Below are positions 1 to 13,000 of a DNA stretch of 64,000 nt, piece after piece. Location: assembly GCA_025267735.1 (NCBI GenBank), contig CM046304.1:2914001-2978000 (forward strand), written 5' to 3'. The translations under genes and the position numbers were made by a program. Source of the DNA: Mactra quadrangularis (taxonomy: Eukaryota > Mollusca > Bivalvia > Venerida > Mactridae). Positions within the stretch are counted from its first letter, which is position 1; every line of letters begins with the position of its first letter. A model generated the notes under the pieces. That model ran no database searches and had not been told where the DNA came from. It saw only the letters and a program-made list of their open reading frames with translations.

Positions 1-17
1 ATGTTGTCTATTATTTA

Positions 18-86
18 TTACAGTATAACCTGTCCTAACTGCATCTCTGACTGGGGGCTGATTTTGTTCAACAAGTTCAAAAACAA
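18..86 (-). CDS. possible C-terminal exon of an unidentified minus-strand gene
   Basis: Read on the minus strand, a pyrimidine-rich stretch ending in TAG is followed by 22 codons and a TAA stop; the peptide ends QLGQVIL. An AATAAA overlaps the stop region. The composition looks protein-like (NLLNKISPQSE), but the exon is short, lies at the window edge, and no upstream exon was found on this strand. It could be chance. If real, the gene would run leftward out of the window and might share the promoter block near 3.8-4.1 kb with CABIN1. Confidence 0.25.
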   Translation of the reverse strand: MFLNLLNKISPQSEMQLGQVIL

Positions 87-371
87 CTATTTAAACAAAG
101 AAAACATGTAAATTGAAAACAAAGGGTTGTCTGCTGCAGCAGCATTGAATAAAATCAATAATCTAAAATATGAAGTAATAATCATTACATTGTAAATTTG
201 AACAAGAATTTTATTTTATCATTTATATATAAATTTATAATTGCTCATTAGTGAAACAAATTCTTGCAACTTAGAAAAAACACTTTTGGGTATGCTTCCA
301 GGTCCCACAGTACTAAGCTAGTAGGATAAAGACTCTTGCTCAAGGAAACAATGGGATAGGTTTTGGATGAG

Positions 372-421
372 TAATAATGATAATAATGATGATAATGATT
401 ATGATAATAATGATAATAATG

Positions 422-458
<37 letters not shown>

Positions 459-473
459 TAATAATGATAATAA
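372..473. repeat. AAT/GAT microsatellite
   Basis: Imperfect runs of GATAAT and AAT trinucleotides cover about 100 bases, with a pure (AAT)n core near 421-455. Simple-sequence DNA, no coding potential. Confidence 0.9.
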
Positions 474-1203
474 ACATTGGGCTAACGACTACTGACCATA
501 AACTGTACAATGATACGAACTAAGGTGGAACTGGTTATCCAATGATTACAAGTCCAATGTTGTAACCACACATAACAGACAGTCTACAAGTGCATTTAAA
601 TTATCTATGATTGATAGGCTGAAATTTATATAGAAACACAAACACAAAGAGAAATATTCATTTTATCACATCACAGGCTTAGGGCAAAATGGATGTAACT
701 CATGTTAAAAAAGAGTGAGTTGCGACTGTTTTGCGCTGAGTCCGCGATATGCATCTCTACCACAGCTAAAACTTTAGGAGGAAAATTTAGAAAATCTGTT
801 AAACAACACTACGTTATCAGCAATCTTCCCTGAGAAGCTGAGAACTTATTTTATCATATTAATACTCTGGCAATTCTCTTCCTAGATGTATACTGCACAT
901 CTTTTACTTTTTAGATTTGACGAAAGTTTTTTTTCCTTCTGTCATGCACAGACAACTTGAATAAACAGGAATGTAAAGGGGCAGATCTGGAGGGTTTTAT
1001 GAGAAATAAAGAGAGGGGAGGGGTTTTTCTGTAATAATACAGGCTCTTGATACCAGGATACTCTTGATAGCTGGTTTACACTAGTATGGGCCAATGAGGG
1101 AGTGCCTGATCAACATGTGATAATGTTAGAGCCTGGTAAACCACAGGATAGTGAAAATAAGAAAGCTTAGATAAAGATTAGACTAATGTTACCTGTCTGT
1201 AAT

Positions 1204-1531
1204 GTTGTTTTTTTTTGGTTGGGTGTAATGCCGTAGCAACACATTGAATAGGTTATATCATGGAGGTCAGTCAACTTACTCATTGTTCCTGGAAAAGCTA
1301 AATCTTTAGATTTAGCTGTTAACCAACCACTAGGCGCATAATTCTGTTAGTGACTGACTACTGCCCTACATGATTAAGAATCAGTGGTAGGAGGGAGAAT
1401 GGTGGTTGAAATAATTTCCTGACCAAGCTCCACGAAAGAATGCCCTGCCCAGGAATCGATTAGGAATCGAACCTACGACCCCTCAATCAGTAGACTTGTG
1501 CGCTACTGACTCAGAAAGCAGGGTCCCAGGA
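1204..1531 (-). repeat. tRNA-derived SINE, family C, near full length
   Basis: Read on the minus strand the element begins with a tRNA-like head: an A-box-like stretch (TGAGTCAGTAGCGC) and a B box GGTTCGATTCC at about 1456-1475. A body ending in GCAACACATT follows. The same body recurs at 7.2, 16.5, 21.3, 23.2, 27.6, 29.3, 36.1 and 45.1 kb in both orientations, which identifies a dispersed family rather than a tRNA gene. Confidence 0.8.
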
Positions 1532-1861
1532 AATGTAACTTTGTTAAATGTGTTAAATAACAATTTGTTTAACTAGACCAATGGTTTAGTTCTCCATATC
1601 GCCCATGTATTTTGATTTTTTTGGGAGAAGGCGGGGTTGAGGCCAACTTGGTCCAACAGAATCTATTCTTAAAAACTTTTTGACAAGAAAAAACAAATTA
1701 TAAGCCTTAGACAACTAGACTAGCAGCTGATAAAAATATTGCTTCAAAATCTATTTCTAACTGCCAGAAGTAGGAAAATGCTCAGAACAAATACATACAG
1801 CAGTAATAAATTATGGAACTTGGAATCTCTTGCCTTCAAGTTAGCATTTAATTTGACAAGG

Positions 1862-2060
1862 AATTAATAATGATTGCTTAGGCATCAGCACTCTGCCGGT
1901 CCTGGGTTCAATACCATGAATTATCACCAGATATCAACTAGGCTCAAAATGTAAATAACCCACAAGAGTACAAATAATGGTATCTTTGACACCCTGGGCA
2001 CCCCTCACAAACATTCAAGTTCAAAGAATTCCAGGTGAAACTCTGGTAAGAAGGGTTTCT
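1862..2060 (+). repeat. tRNA-derived SINE-like fragment
   Basis: A B-box-like GGGTTCAATACC follows a degenerate tRNA-like head near 1875-1915. It does not fold as a full tRNA by eye and has no anticodon arm I can defend, so it is called a SINE fragment. Confidence 0.4.
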
Positions 2061-2548
2061 GCTATGCAAGATAAAAAGTCTAATAAATGCTATCACACAA
2101 TACAAAAATATTATTGATAGAATGATCCAAGATCAAGAGCAAGATTCGAAGGAAGGCTTAAAATGTTAATTTCTTGGATGTATTTCAGCAGATCTATTCA
2201 GAAATATTCAGCATCAATAGAGACATGTCTGGTAGCATTCTCTCATTTCCATAAAAAATAACAAAACAAGCTACAGAATAAATCCACATTCAGACAGCTA
2301 TAGTCATGAATTTAGCACACATAGAACATAGTCCAGTCACTAACAGCTAATTCCATCCATTGTTGGATACCCATGGTTGCTAATTCTGCTCCACTCCACA
2401 AATCATTTGTAGAGTAAAAGGGGAAATTAGTGACCATAGGTTACATCTGACTTTGCTTCCATTATGGATCAACATGATCTACATGATATACAGTTTATAA
2501 CAATGATGGAGATTGGAAATCAGTTAAAATTCTTACTACAGTAATAAT

Positions 2549-2943
2549 TAGGGCTGTCACTACATGCCAGGAGCGTATAGTGGTATATTGTGATGCGCTA
2601 GAACCATACCACAATACGTACCTCAATATATTGCTTCACACTAAAGTCTCAGCTGCATAATACTTCTGTCTTAAAAACTTATTCAACTGTTCAGTATTGA
2701 AGTATGTTATAAGATTTTGTAGGGAAAGTGCCTGTAGCAGACTGGACTGAAAAAAAACTGGGTTTTTAAGAGTAATGTGAACATTCCGAATGCACCTGAA
2801 TTCTTAAACTTAAGCTTTAATCAAATGAACCATTGAAAACTGATGTTTTTGCAATTTTTATTTGGCAAACAAAAGAAATTTTCAATGAAAATAAAAAATA
2901 CCGCTAAAAACTGGTACATTAAATTTATATCGTAACAGCCCTA
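2549..2943. mobile_element. hAT-like non-autonomous DNA element (MITE)
   Basis: The ends are inverted: TAGGGCTGTCAC on the left and GTAACAGCCCTA on the right, a hAT-type terminus. The 8-bp sequence GTAATAAT flanks it on both sides (2541-2548 and 2944-2951), as expected of a hAT target-site duplication. At 395 bp it is too short to code for transposase and no reading frame is present. Confidence 0.8.
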
Positions 2944-3779
2944 GTAATAATCTGGACAGACATTGCAATTCTAATGATACTGATCAACTGATAAGAGTTC
3001 TCATCTATAATTCCCTAGACAGGTAATTTTAAGCAATTATATCTTGATAACTCAATTAAAAAGCCACGGGAGCTGGAAGATTAGCTTTATAATGAAACAT
3101 AAGTGTGAAATAAAAATGGTCAGAAAGTCTCTAAGAATACACTTAACAGACTTGCATGAGTAACGTCCTTCAAAAATAAGAATATCAATCTGGTTCAATT
3201 GGTAAAAATATTGCCTGATGCTAATATCCATAACAATTACATGTAAGTCTTTTATGCTACATTATAAGTACATGCATACAACTTACAAGAGCCAGTCTGG
3301 AACTTAATTACATGTTTACAATGATCATCAAATTTGTATTTTGTCCTTAAAGCGCACTTCATGAATTTAAATAGACTGGACTAAACTGGTACAAAATATC
3401 ATGCGTGAAATGAGTCACCAGAAACACCCTGAACTAATCATACCATTGAGTAGGCATTGACACCCCCAATTAAACCCAGCATAAGTCTAGACTTTAAATG
3501 AATAAATTATATCAACATTGAAAAAGACTGAAACAAAATATGAAAATTATATAAAAAGATGTGCATTCAAATAAATTGTAAATAATAAAGTAATATTACC
3601 GATCTTGTTTACATCCAGTGATTGGGTTATTACAGCATGGACAATTGTTTAATAAGTGGATTCAATCAATATGCTAATTTTATGCAAAACAGCCAAACAC
3701 AAAGAAAGCCGAAAACTGACGTTTTACCAAATGTCATTCAATTAATTTTCAACAAATAAATAAATCCTGAAATATTACT

Positions 3780-4094
3780 TACAAATCTAATAAAGTTCAC
3801 TTCTGTTTATTATCCTAACGCACGTTTTCTTCACCTTTTTTATGCGACAAACGCTCGCGGATTTTTTGACAGATCGACCCGGAAGTACCTCCCCTTGGTG
3901 TAAATGTACGTTTTCCCGGACAAAACGGTTTCGGCGGGCATTTATACTTCACTATTTGTATTGTTGCAATTTTTGTTTTGGACGTTATAAAGAATGTAAT
4001 TTCATTTGCAAGCAGTAAAAGAGCATAACAATGAAGACAATATCATTATTGTATTGCATGTAGGAGTTAAAAGATGGTGTGATTGCATGACAAA
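3780..4094 (+). promoter_or_regulatory. putative CABIN1 promoter and 5' UTR, possibly bidirectional
   Basis: This is the locally most CpG-containing stretch (CGCTCGCGG, CGACCCGG, TTTCGGCGGG) immediately before the first coding ATG. A consensus ETS/GABP site CCGGAAGT lies at 3879-3886, typical of TATA-less housekeeping promoters. On the minus strand a good donor (GTAAGTAAT) ends near 3779, so a divergent 5' UTR exon is possible. No TATA box is evident. The transcription start cannot be placed from sequence alone. Confidence 0.45.
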
Positions 4095-4097
4095 ATG
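4095..4097 (+). CDS. CABIN1: CABIN1 coding exon 1: start codon only
   Basis: An ATG is followed directly by the donor GTAATA. The next exon opens in phase 0 with ATC CGT ATT GCT, giving M-IRIAALN, the conserved start of animal CABIN1. No in-frame ATG is needed inside exon 2. The arrangement rests on that family match; other upstream ATGs (for example at 4073) lack as good a donor. Confidence 0.6.
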
Positions 4098-7000
4098 GTA
4101 ATAACATTTTTGTTAAAATTTGCGTTATGTCGCGAAAATATATGACAAATGCAAATAAATGTCACATCAGACTATCGAACACTTGAACGCGTTATTGATA
4201 TCGCCAATTACTGCACAATGAACTGTTTTGAATGTCCAAGCTTGTTCAAAATGTCATTGTGAATAATTAAATTTTTGAGAGTTTATTTTATTGAGAAACA
4301 TAATTTCGGATAACATATTTCGGATGTTGATGTTACAGCCTTTTAATACCAGTTTACAAAGAAACTGAGTAGTTTTGTTAAAGTTCTGATGTGTAGATGG
4401 TCAGCATACTTATACGATGGTATGATTGTCACTCAAATATTCAGCTCATTGCAGCAGATTTCTTTTACTAGCTCTTGCAATGCTTGGTTATCAAAGATGA
4501 TTTTTGACCTTTGATTTTCAGGAAAATAACTTCAGCAAAAGAAGTTACACATAAGGATATATGTGTGCTAAAATGCTTTAACATACACCATAGAGTATTC
4601 AAATATAACCATAACTTCATGAAAATAATGCTGGTACAAAACAATATTGTTAATTTTGTTTTTACAAAATTAAATAAATAACTTTCATTTCAGATCCGTA
4701 TTGCTGCATTGAATGAAAGCTTCAGTAGTGAGAGTAGCCAGAGTGGTTATCATGTTCGAGAAGCAACTAAAGAGGCCAAGGTTTATTTGTATTTTATGCT
4801 TTTAATGAACATGTCTTTTTTGCAAAATATATTTTCACTTTCACCATCTTAATTTTTTATTCCCCAGTTGATTATTAAAGCAAATTTTTATGCAAAATGG
4901 TTCTTTTTCCAAACAATGGAGTCTAGATTAATTACATTAGCTTAAATGTTTAAAAAATCAAACTTGTTGAAAATTGGATCCTCTATAAGTAATCATAACA
5001 AACCTTGAAAGAGTAATTGAAGTCATACAAGTATTGTTAAACTTTATATAAATTTATCTCAACACACAATACATGTATTTTGTTTTTTTTCAGGAGGCTG
5101 AAGCGTTTGATTTGTATGCTAAAGCATTAGAATTATTGCGGCATGGAGAAGTGTCCGAGGCTGAGGATGCATTTAATGATCTTATCGATCATGAGTTTCT
5201 TATCGAGGTATTAATATTAAACTGTTAAAATTCTTTCAATATTTTGTATCTTCTTATCACTACTTTAAGTGTTGACAAGTATACTTTGCATATTCACGTT
5301 TGTTGAGTGTTCTGGGTTTGACACTGAGTGTTTTTACCAGGGTTCCCAAAACAATCACAAGTCAGATACTCGGTGATTCCTCCTGAATGTTAGGGGTTTT
5401 GTATCCAAATCCTTTGTCTTTTATTGGAGAAATCCCTAATGTAAAGGAGGAATGCCTGAATAACTGACCAGGAATTCCTTTGTGATCCCTTGTAAGAACA
5501 GATAGTTTCAAACCCTGATATTTTGCACCTGTACTGTAATGCTACTGTCCCATAAGCATAAAAATAGCTGTGAGGGCACCGTACCGGCGCTGTGCGAACA
5601 AGCTCTGCAAGGACTCGTATGAACTTTAGCGTACTCGTATGGACTGTTACTTTTTACCAGGGTCCATGAGATGAGCCATGGATACACATATCAGTTTCAA
5701 AGTCAAATCATGAACGCAGTCATGGCTGAGTATGGATTAAACTTGCATATCTTCCAGCTACAGCTCCGTACGAGTGTGTTGTTCTGTGCTATGTGCCTAC
5801 TGTCACCTTAATACCCAAGGCTTCCCACAGCCTGCTCATATGAGTCCGCAACAAGCCGTGATTTTATGGGACCGAGGCATAACATAAATGTTTGAAATTT
5901 ATAAAGTTTTGTTACACTATATATTTTTTAGGCATATGATTTATTGGAAGAGAAGGGAAAAGAAGCCATACATCCTGGTTTACAACTTTTATATTCCATA
6001 CACAAGAACCTAGCTGCCATGGCTATAAAACGTGAAGATCATTCTACGGCCCTGGATTGTTACTTAGAGGTATGAACCTATCATGAAAGCTAAATGTAAT
6101 CTTATTTGTTAACATCAAGTTTAGAGAGTGATTGCCTGAACCCACTAGTCGGAAGTCAGGGTCGAAAGAAAAATAATTGAGTGAAAATTGTTTATTTCAT
6201 ATAGTTAGGTTGGTTGATAATTGTACACCTTACTATCATATAATAACAATGCTGGCTAGTGATTGAGCATACCGTATTGTTCCTATTAAACACCCCCGCT
6301 CTAATAATCGCCCCCCCCTCTTTTTTTAAAAAAAAAGAAAAAAATCTGTTTTGAAAACTTAAATTTAACTCAATTACTAATCCATAGTTAAAAACCAACT
6401 GGGTTTGAATTTTAAAACATTGGATGCACAACAAAAATCTTCCCAACAGGAACTTTTAAAAGATATAATTTTAAAAGGGGCATTATTAGATTAAATACGA
6501 TATAGTAATTGTGTTGTGTCAAAATAATCGATATGAGATGCTGTCTTCCTTAAAGATTAGTTTGTCAGTATTTTTGTAACGTCTTTGATCACGGTCGCTT
6601 ACAGTTCAAGCAACGTCATCAAAGCGAGGTGCCAACAGTACAATTTAGAAGTAGCACAAAGATCAAAGAAAACCGACATACCTTGAAACAATCTCCTTAA
6701 CTATTTAGGGCATTACAAATAACACTATGTAACAGTTAACACTAAACTTTGATTTTTTCGGCCCTATGAAACGCCCCCCTCCTCGGAAAATGTAACGCCC
6801 CCGGGGGCCTTTATTAGGAACATTACGGTATTTAGGACAAACACTGATAGACTGTGGTTAGAGTAACAACACAAAAGAAAACTTATGGTTGACTGAATGT
6901 TTTGTTGAAATTTGTGCAAATGTACAAATTTTATTGTTATATATTTTACAAGGCTGTCAAGATAGACGACTCTGAGGTAACAGTATGGTATAAGATTGGA

Positions 7001-10000
7001 GTTACTGCCCTTGCTTTAGAAGATTTTCAAATGGCGATGATATCATTTGAACATGGACTTGATTGTAATCCTAAACATTGGCCATGTTTAGATAATGTTA
7101 TCACAGTTCTGTACGCTCTCAGTAATTATGTTGGTAAGACTCTCTTTTATTTTTTTGAACATATTTTTTTCAAGTGAATTAGCTCTACAAACTTCCATAC
7201 CACTTTTTTATGGTTCAGTGCCTTAACAATATATTGTATAGATCATATCAAGGTAGTCAGTCCATCTTCTCACCCTTCCTGGAAAGGCTGAATCTTGGAT
7301 TTAGCTGTCAACAGTTACTAGATGCATACATCTGTCAGTGACTGACAACTGCAATACATGATTAAGAATCAGTGGTAGTAGGGAGAACTGCTGTATAAAT
7401 CTTGATCAAACTCTACCAAAGTATACTGTGCCTGGCAATCCAAACCATGACCCCTCGGTTAACAGAAATGTGTGCTACAGAGGAAGCAAAATTTCTTTGT
7501 GATCATACATGTTTTCCAATTTAGAATTTACTTTGAAAGAGTTTACTTAAATTTTTATTCACCTTTCAATGAAATGCAATTGTGTTGGAAAAAGGAAGAC
7601 AAACTGCAATTGAAATTCCGCTACGCGTTTCGACATAGGTCTTCTTCAGGTGGATATCAATTAATGAGATGCAATAAAATTCCCAAATGTTCTGTATGAA
7701 GAAGGCCCCTGGCTTTTTTTCCAAAAACTGAAAACAGCCCTGGTATAGGCATAAAAATAATTATATATGTGTATTGCATATTTCAGAATGTTTGTACTAT
7801 ATATCAAAAGCATTTGAATTAGAGGTACATTATAATAAAGGATATGCATTCAGAGATAGAATATTTTCTGAACAACCCTCATTAGAAAGAGATTATGCTG
7901 AATTCTTTAAAAACTGGTATGATACAATTGTATTGTGATAATAATCATAAATAGACATTCCAAATATTGTAGTCTTCGCCTTAATCTACTTGCATGAAGC
8001 CCAGGGCTAGCGAAAGTTGATTTACGTTCTTATTTCATATCATCAGGCTAATTGACAATTTGTCATATAACTATGATGTGAAGTAAATTAGGTCAGCTCT
8101 AGTGGAAACTTAGGGCGAAGACTGATATTAATGACTAAAATATATGTATTCAATGAATTGTACATAGAACTAGTTTACTGATGGTACCACATGATATCAA
8201 CAACCCCTGATAAGACTATGCATATGCTAGAATTATGGCTAATATCGATAAAAATTGTAAGTTTGTAAACCTTTTCAGCAATCAAAATATTTTTCCAGAT
8301 CTATTGTTTTATGGTTTATAATGAAGCTTATGAAATTTTCTTGCTGATGATTTTTGTGTGATAATGATCGATAAATTGATTGATAACTTGTTTTGTATAT
8401 TTATTGACTTATTAATTAATTAACTAGGGTAATAAGATTATAATTTATTACATGGCATTTGTGTATTATTTTCAGTGATCCAGAAATTAAGACAATCTGT
8501 ATTGATCCTGAGGAAGCCAAGGAGGTATTGTATTAACTTATTTACTATTTCTTCTAGTACTCTGTCTACAAAATTGGCCCAGAAAGAGTTTCTTTAAGAC
8601 CCATTTCCAAAAGAAACAATGCTATGGACTGCAAAGAAAATAGACATTATCAAACACCACTGATAAAAAAAGATTTATATTTAAAAATGCAATTAGGCCA
8701 CAACAAGTTGATCATATGTTCTATGGATTTGCTCGCGCTTTAATTTTGATGGTTTTTACAAAAAATATTTTTATTTCCTCGCTTGCTCATAAATATTTGG
8801 TCAAACCACTATATAAACCAAATGAATTAAGATTTTTTTTCTTTGCTTGCTCACCCCATTTTTTTCCAGAAAAATCCGTAGACCACATTATCAACTTGTT
8901 GTGATCTTATAACTTAAATTTGTAATATGTTATCTTGGCCTATGATAAGCTATAGGCAGGGCATGGCTGAGTGGTTATGACATTGGGCTGGTATTCATTG
9001 GATAGCCATCTCCGCATTGGTTCAAATCCCATTCACTCATTGTTTCATTGAGCAAGTGTTTAGATCCTACTAGCTCAGTACCGGGTGGTGGGATAGAAAG
9101 CAGACTCAAAAGTATATAAATCTAAGTTGTAAGAACTTGTTTCACATCAAGCTCAAATAAAGAAGTACAAACTAAACTATAATGTTAATTATATATTTGT
9201 GATCACACATTGATCAGGCATGCTCTCATTGGCCTTCACTGTAACTAGCTGTCCATCATCTTGGCTTTTGATAAACTATAATGTTAGTATATAACATCCT
9301 TTGCTTATTATGAACTAAAATGTAAGTAAACATGTATAATTATATATTTGTGATCACATGTTTATCAGGCATGCTTTCATTGGCCTAAACTGTAACTAGC
9401 TGTCAATCATATTGTCATGATGGTATATAATGATCTATTCTAGTATATAAATGAAGCAATAGAAATGAGAAAACGACACAGTATTGTATGTAAACCTCCA
9501 GATCCTGAATTACTATCATTTCCTGATAGAATCAAACATTACAGGTAACATATTGTTTTATAACCTAGTAAAAATTCATAGGAGATCATACCTGTAAGTT
9601 TTCAAGCCCTTTCATGTCACACTACCACACTGCTATAAGCTAGCTTTTAGGCAAGAGAGAGTATGTCTCCTGAGGGTTAACACTAGACTTGGTGAAATTC
9701 ATCACTGAAACACAACCAGCTGTTATTTTGTATACACTAAATAACTTAGATTTGCATAGTTAAAGGCTTTATTGAAAAGTATTTCATTTGAAATATTTTG
9801 TCTCAAACACGAAAGTCTGTGTAGATCAGGCTATGTAACTTCAGAAACCAAATTCCATTAAATTCACATTTGCTTCAGAATCCGTGTTAGAACTACCTTT
9901 CCTTTCTTATGATGTCTTAAGTGTGATTGCATACATGTATAGAATTGCCAAGGAGTTGAGAATGTCAATGCAAGTAACTATAACTTACAGAAAGGCATTG

Positions 10001-13000
10001 CCACATGTCTAAGTAAGATACTATAACTTAAGTAGAGGCATTGCTGAACATAGCTGTGTTTAAGTACATAGTATATTATGATTTATTTTACAGTTGGCAT
10101 CATGTTGGAGAGATACTAACTACGTTGTATGATAAAGCTGCCTCTGATAATACCTATGTAAGTATAGTTCATTCAACTACGTAGTCATGATATGAATGAA
10201 GTGGCACTACAGTAAAGTTTCCTTGTAAAAACCACCTTAGACATTGCTATATTATGCAATTTTGATGATTTTTAAGTCCATGATTTGAAGTCCCTAATGC
10301 TCAATTTGATATGAAAATGTTCCCTGTATTTATATTTTAGACCAGTCCACTATTATGACCATTGATTTTGATGGTCTAAACAGTGGATCTTGGTCCAAAT
10401 AGTGGATCTTGGTCTAAAAAGTGAATCTTAGTTCTAATAGTGGATCTTGGTCCTAATAGTGGATCTTGGTCCTAACAGTGGATCTTGGTCCTAATGGTAG
10501 ATATTGGTCCAAGTAGTGAATCTTGGTCCAAATAGTGGATCTTGGTCCTAATAGTGGATCTTGGTCCTAATGGTGGATCTTAGTTCTAATAGTGGATCTT
10601 GGTCCTAATAGTGGATCTTGGTCCTAATGGTAGATATTGATCCAAGTAGTGAATCTTGGTCCAAATAGTGGATCTTGGTCCTAATAGTGGATCTTAGTTC
10701 TAATAGTGGATCTTGGTCCTAATAGTGGATCTTGGTCTTAATAGTGGATCTTAGTTCTAATAGTGGATCTTGGTCCTAATAGTGGATCTTGGTCCAAATA
10801 GTGGATCTTGGTCTAAATAGTGAATCTTGGTCCAAATAGTGGATCTTAGTTCTAATAGTGGATCTTGGTCCTAATAGTGGATCTTTGTCCAAATAGTGGA
10901 TCTTGGTCCTAATGGTGGATCTTGGTCCTAATAGTGGATCTTGGTCAAAATAGTGGATCTTGGTCTAAATAGTGAATCTTGGTCTAAATAGTGAATCTTA
11001 GTCCTAATAGTGGATCTTGGTCCTAATAGTGGATCTTGGTCCTAATTGTGGATCTTGGTCCTAATAGTGGATCTTGGTCCTAATGGTGGATCTTGGTCCT
11101 AATAGTAGATCTTGGTCCAAATAGTGGATCTTGGTCCAAATAGTGAATCTTGGTCCTAATGGTGGATCTTGGTCCTAATAGTGGATCTTGGTCCTAATAG
11201 TGGATCTTGGTCAAAATAGTGGATCTTGCCCAAAATAGTTGATCTTGGTCCTAATGGTGGATCTTGGTCCTAATAGTAGATCTTGGTCCAAATAGTGGAT
11301 CTTGGTCCAAATAGTGGATCTTGGTCCTAATGGTGGATCTTGGTCCTAATAGTGGATCTTGGTCCTAATGGTGGATCTTAGTTCTAATAGTGGATCTTGG
11401 TCCTAATAGTGGATCTTGGTCCAAATAGTGGATCTTGGACCAAATGGTGGATCTTGGTCCTAATAGTGGATCTTATCTGTATTGAAATTAATGCTTCATT
11501 CTGATTTCTGTATATTAAATGCTTCTTGATTCAAAAATATTTTATTTATTTACAGAGTATTGCTTTAAAAGTGAAAGTTCCAGATTATACGAACTTACCT
11601 GAATCAAATGACACAGAAGCTGTTGCTATGGAAACCATGGAAGTGGAAGAAACTACTGAGAAAACTAGCGAAAATGAATCTGATAAACAACCAGATGATG
11701 TAAAGAATAGTGAAACTGATAAAGAACTATCAAAGACAACTGAAGAACCCATGGAGTGTGGTGAGACTGACATGGGTGAAGAAAACACAAGTGGATCTGA
11801 TAAAAATGAGGGAATTTGTACAAATGAAAGAACTGGTGAAACTGTTGGAAATGAGGAAGTTGGTACAAATGAAATACCAATGGAAGTTTCAGATGATGTT
11901 GTTGATAAAAATGGTAAAGAACAGGGTCTTGACAATGAAAGAAAGAAAGATGATGATAATGTTGTATCCAGTGTTGCTAATAAAACAGAAGAAGTACCAA
12001 ATAGTGAGAAAAGCAATTTGGGGAATACTGATGCTAGTATCAAGGCTTCTGATGTAGAAGACAAAGTTGGAGTTGAGAAAGACACAGAAGAAATAGGTAA
12101 ACATGAAGATGATGAGAGAAGTGAAAGAATGGAAACAGAAGAAGTAAGTGCACAAACTGATGCAAAAGTAGAGAGTGGAATAAAAGATTCTAGTGAAATG
12201 GAGTCTGAAGTCGGAGTTGAAGAGTCGAAAGAAGAGATTTCTGATGAAATTAAACCTGACATACTAAGTGCCAGTGATGAGGATAGTAGTTCATCTATTT
12301 GTGAAGCTATGAGTGTAGCTCATGCCTTGCTTGATAGTCTAAGTCCAGGAAAATCTAGAGAAAACTATGTTATACCTAATTCACCAAGGCGTTCCAAATC
12401 AACCACATCTCCTAAGAGTGACTCTTCAGTAGCTCTTCAAAAGGAAGCTAGAAATGATACAAACAAATCTACATCCTCACAATCAGAAGGTATTACTAAA
12501 ACTAACAGCTATGGATTTACTGTGACTGAACTATTTGCGGAAGATTTACCGTCATCTCAAGAAGACGAGACTAAACGGAAGATTTCATTGGTTAGAACTT
12601 CAGAAGTACCTTTATCAGTCCATCCCTCGATAAACTCTGGTACTCCAGTCCCTTCCATTGCTTCAGTCAGTGTATCAACTTCTACTCTTACTACAGATTG
12701 TTCAGCAAGTCTTTCTAGATCGGATTTACCTACAACATCAAGTTCTTCTTCTAGTTCAGATAGACCTGATTTACCTATTCCATTACCTGTGTCTTGTAGT
12801 ACAGATCTCACATCTTCACCATCCACTACACTATCAGTGGCAACTACATCAAGTTTAAGTGCTTCTTCTAGCTCAAATTTTGCATCTGCGCCATCAATTA
12901 CATCAGGTACTACTGCATCAAGTGCATCATCTTCAAGTTATGCTCTTGTATCATCACCCTCATCAGTTAGTGGTAAAGATTCAGTAGTAGAAGTTATAAG

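Noticed and set aside
7472..7699. Open frame after the intron-5 SINE
   Set aside because: Sits in repeat-derived sequence (TTTCGACATAGGTCTTCTTC is a dispersed motif, also near 41310) and between two secure CABIN1 exons without splice sites.
10345..11474. CRISPR-like or satellite-gene interpretation of the 19-bp array
   Set aside because: Repeats are contiguous without unique spacers and the window is eukaryotic; a minisatellite explains it fully.
11585..12262. Long open frame antisense to CABIN1 exon 10, rich in Ser/Leu
   Set aside because: It mirrors the low-complexity sense strand (few TTA/CTA/TCA codons), has no splice or start support and lies fully inside a proven exon.
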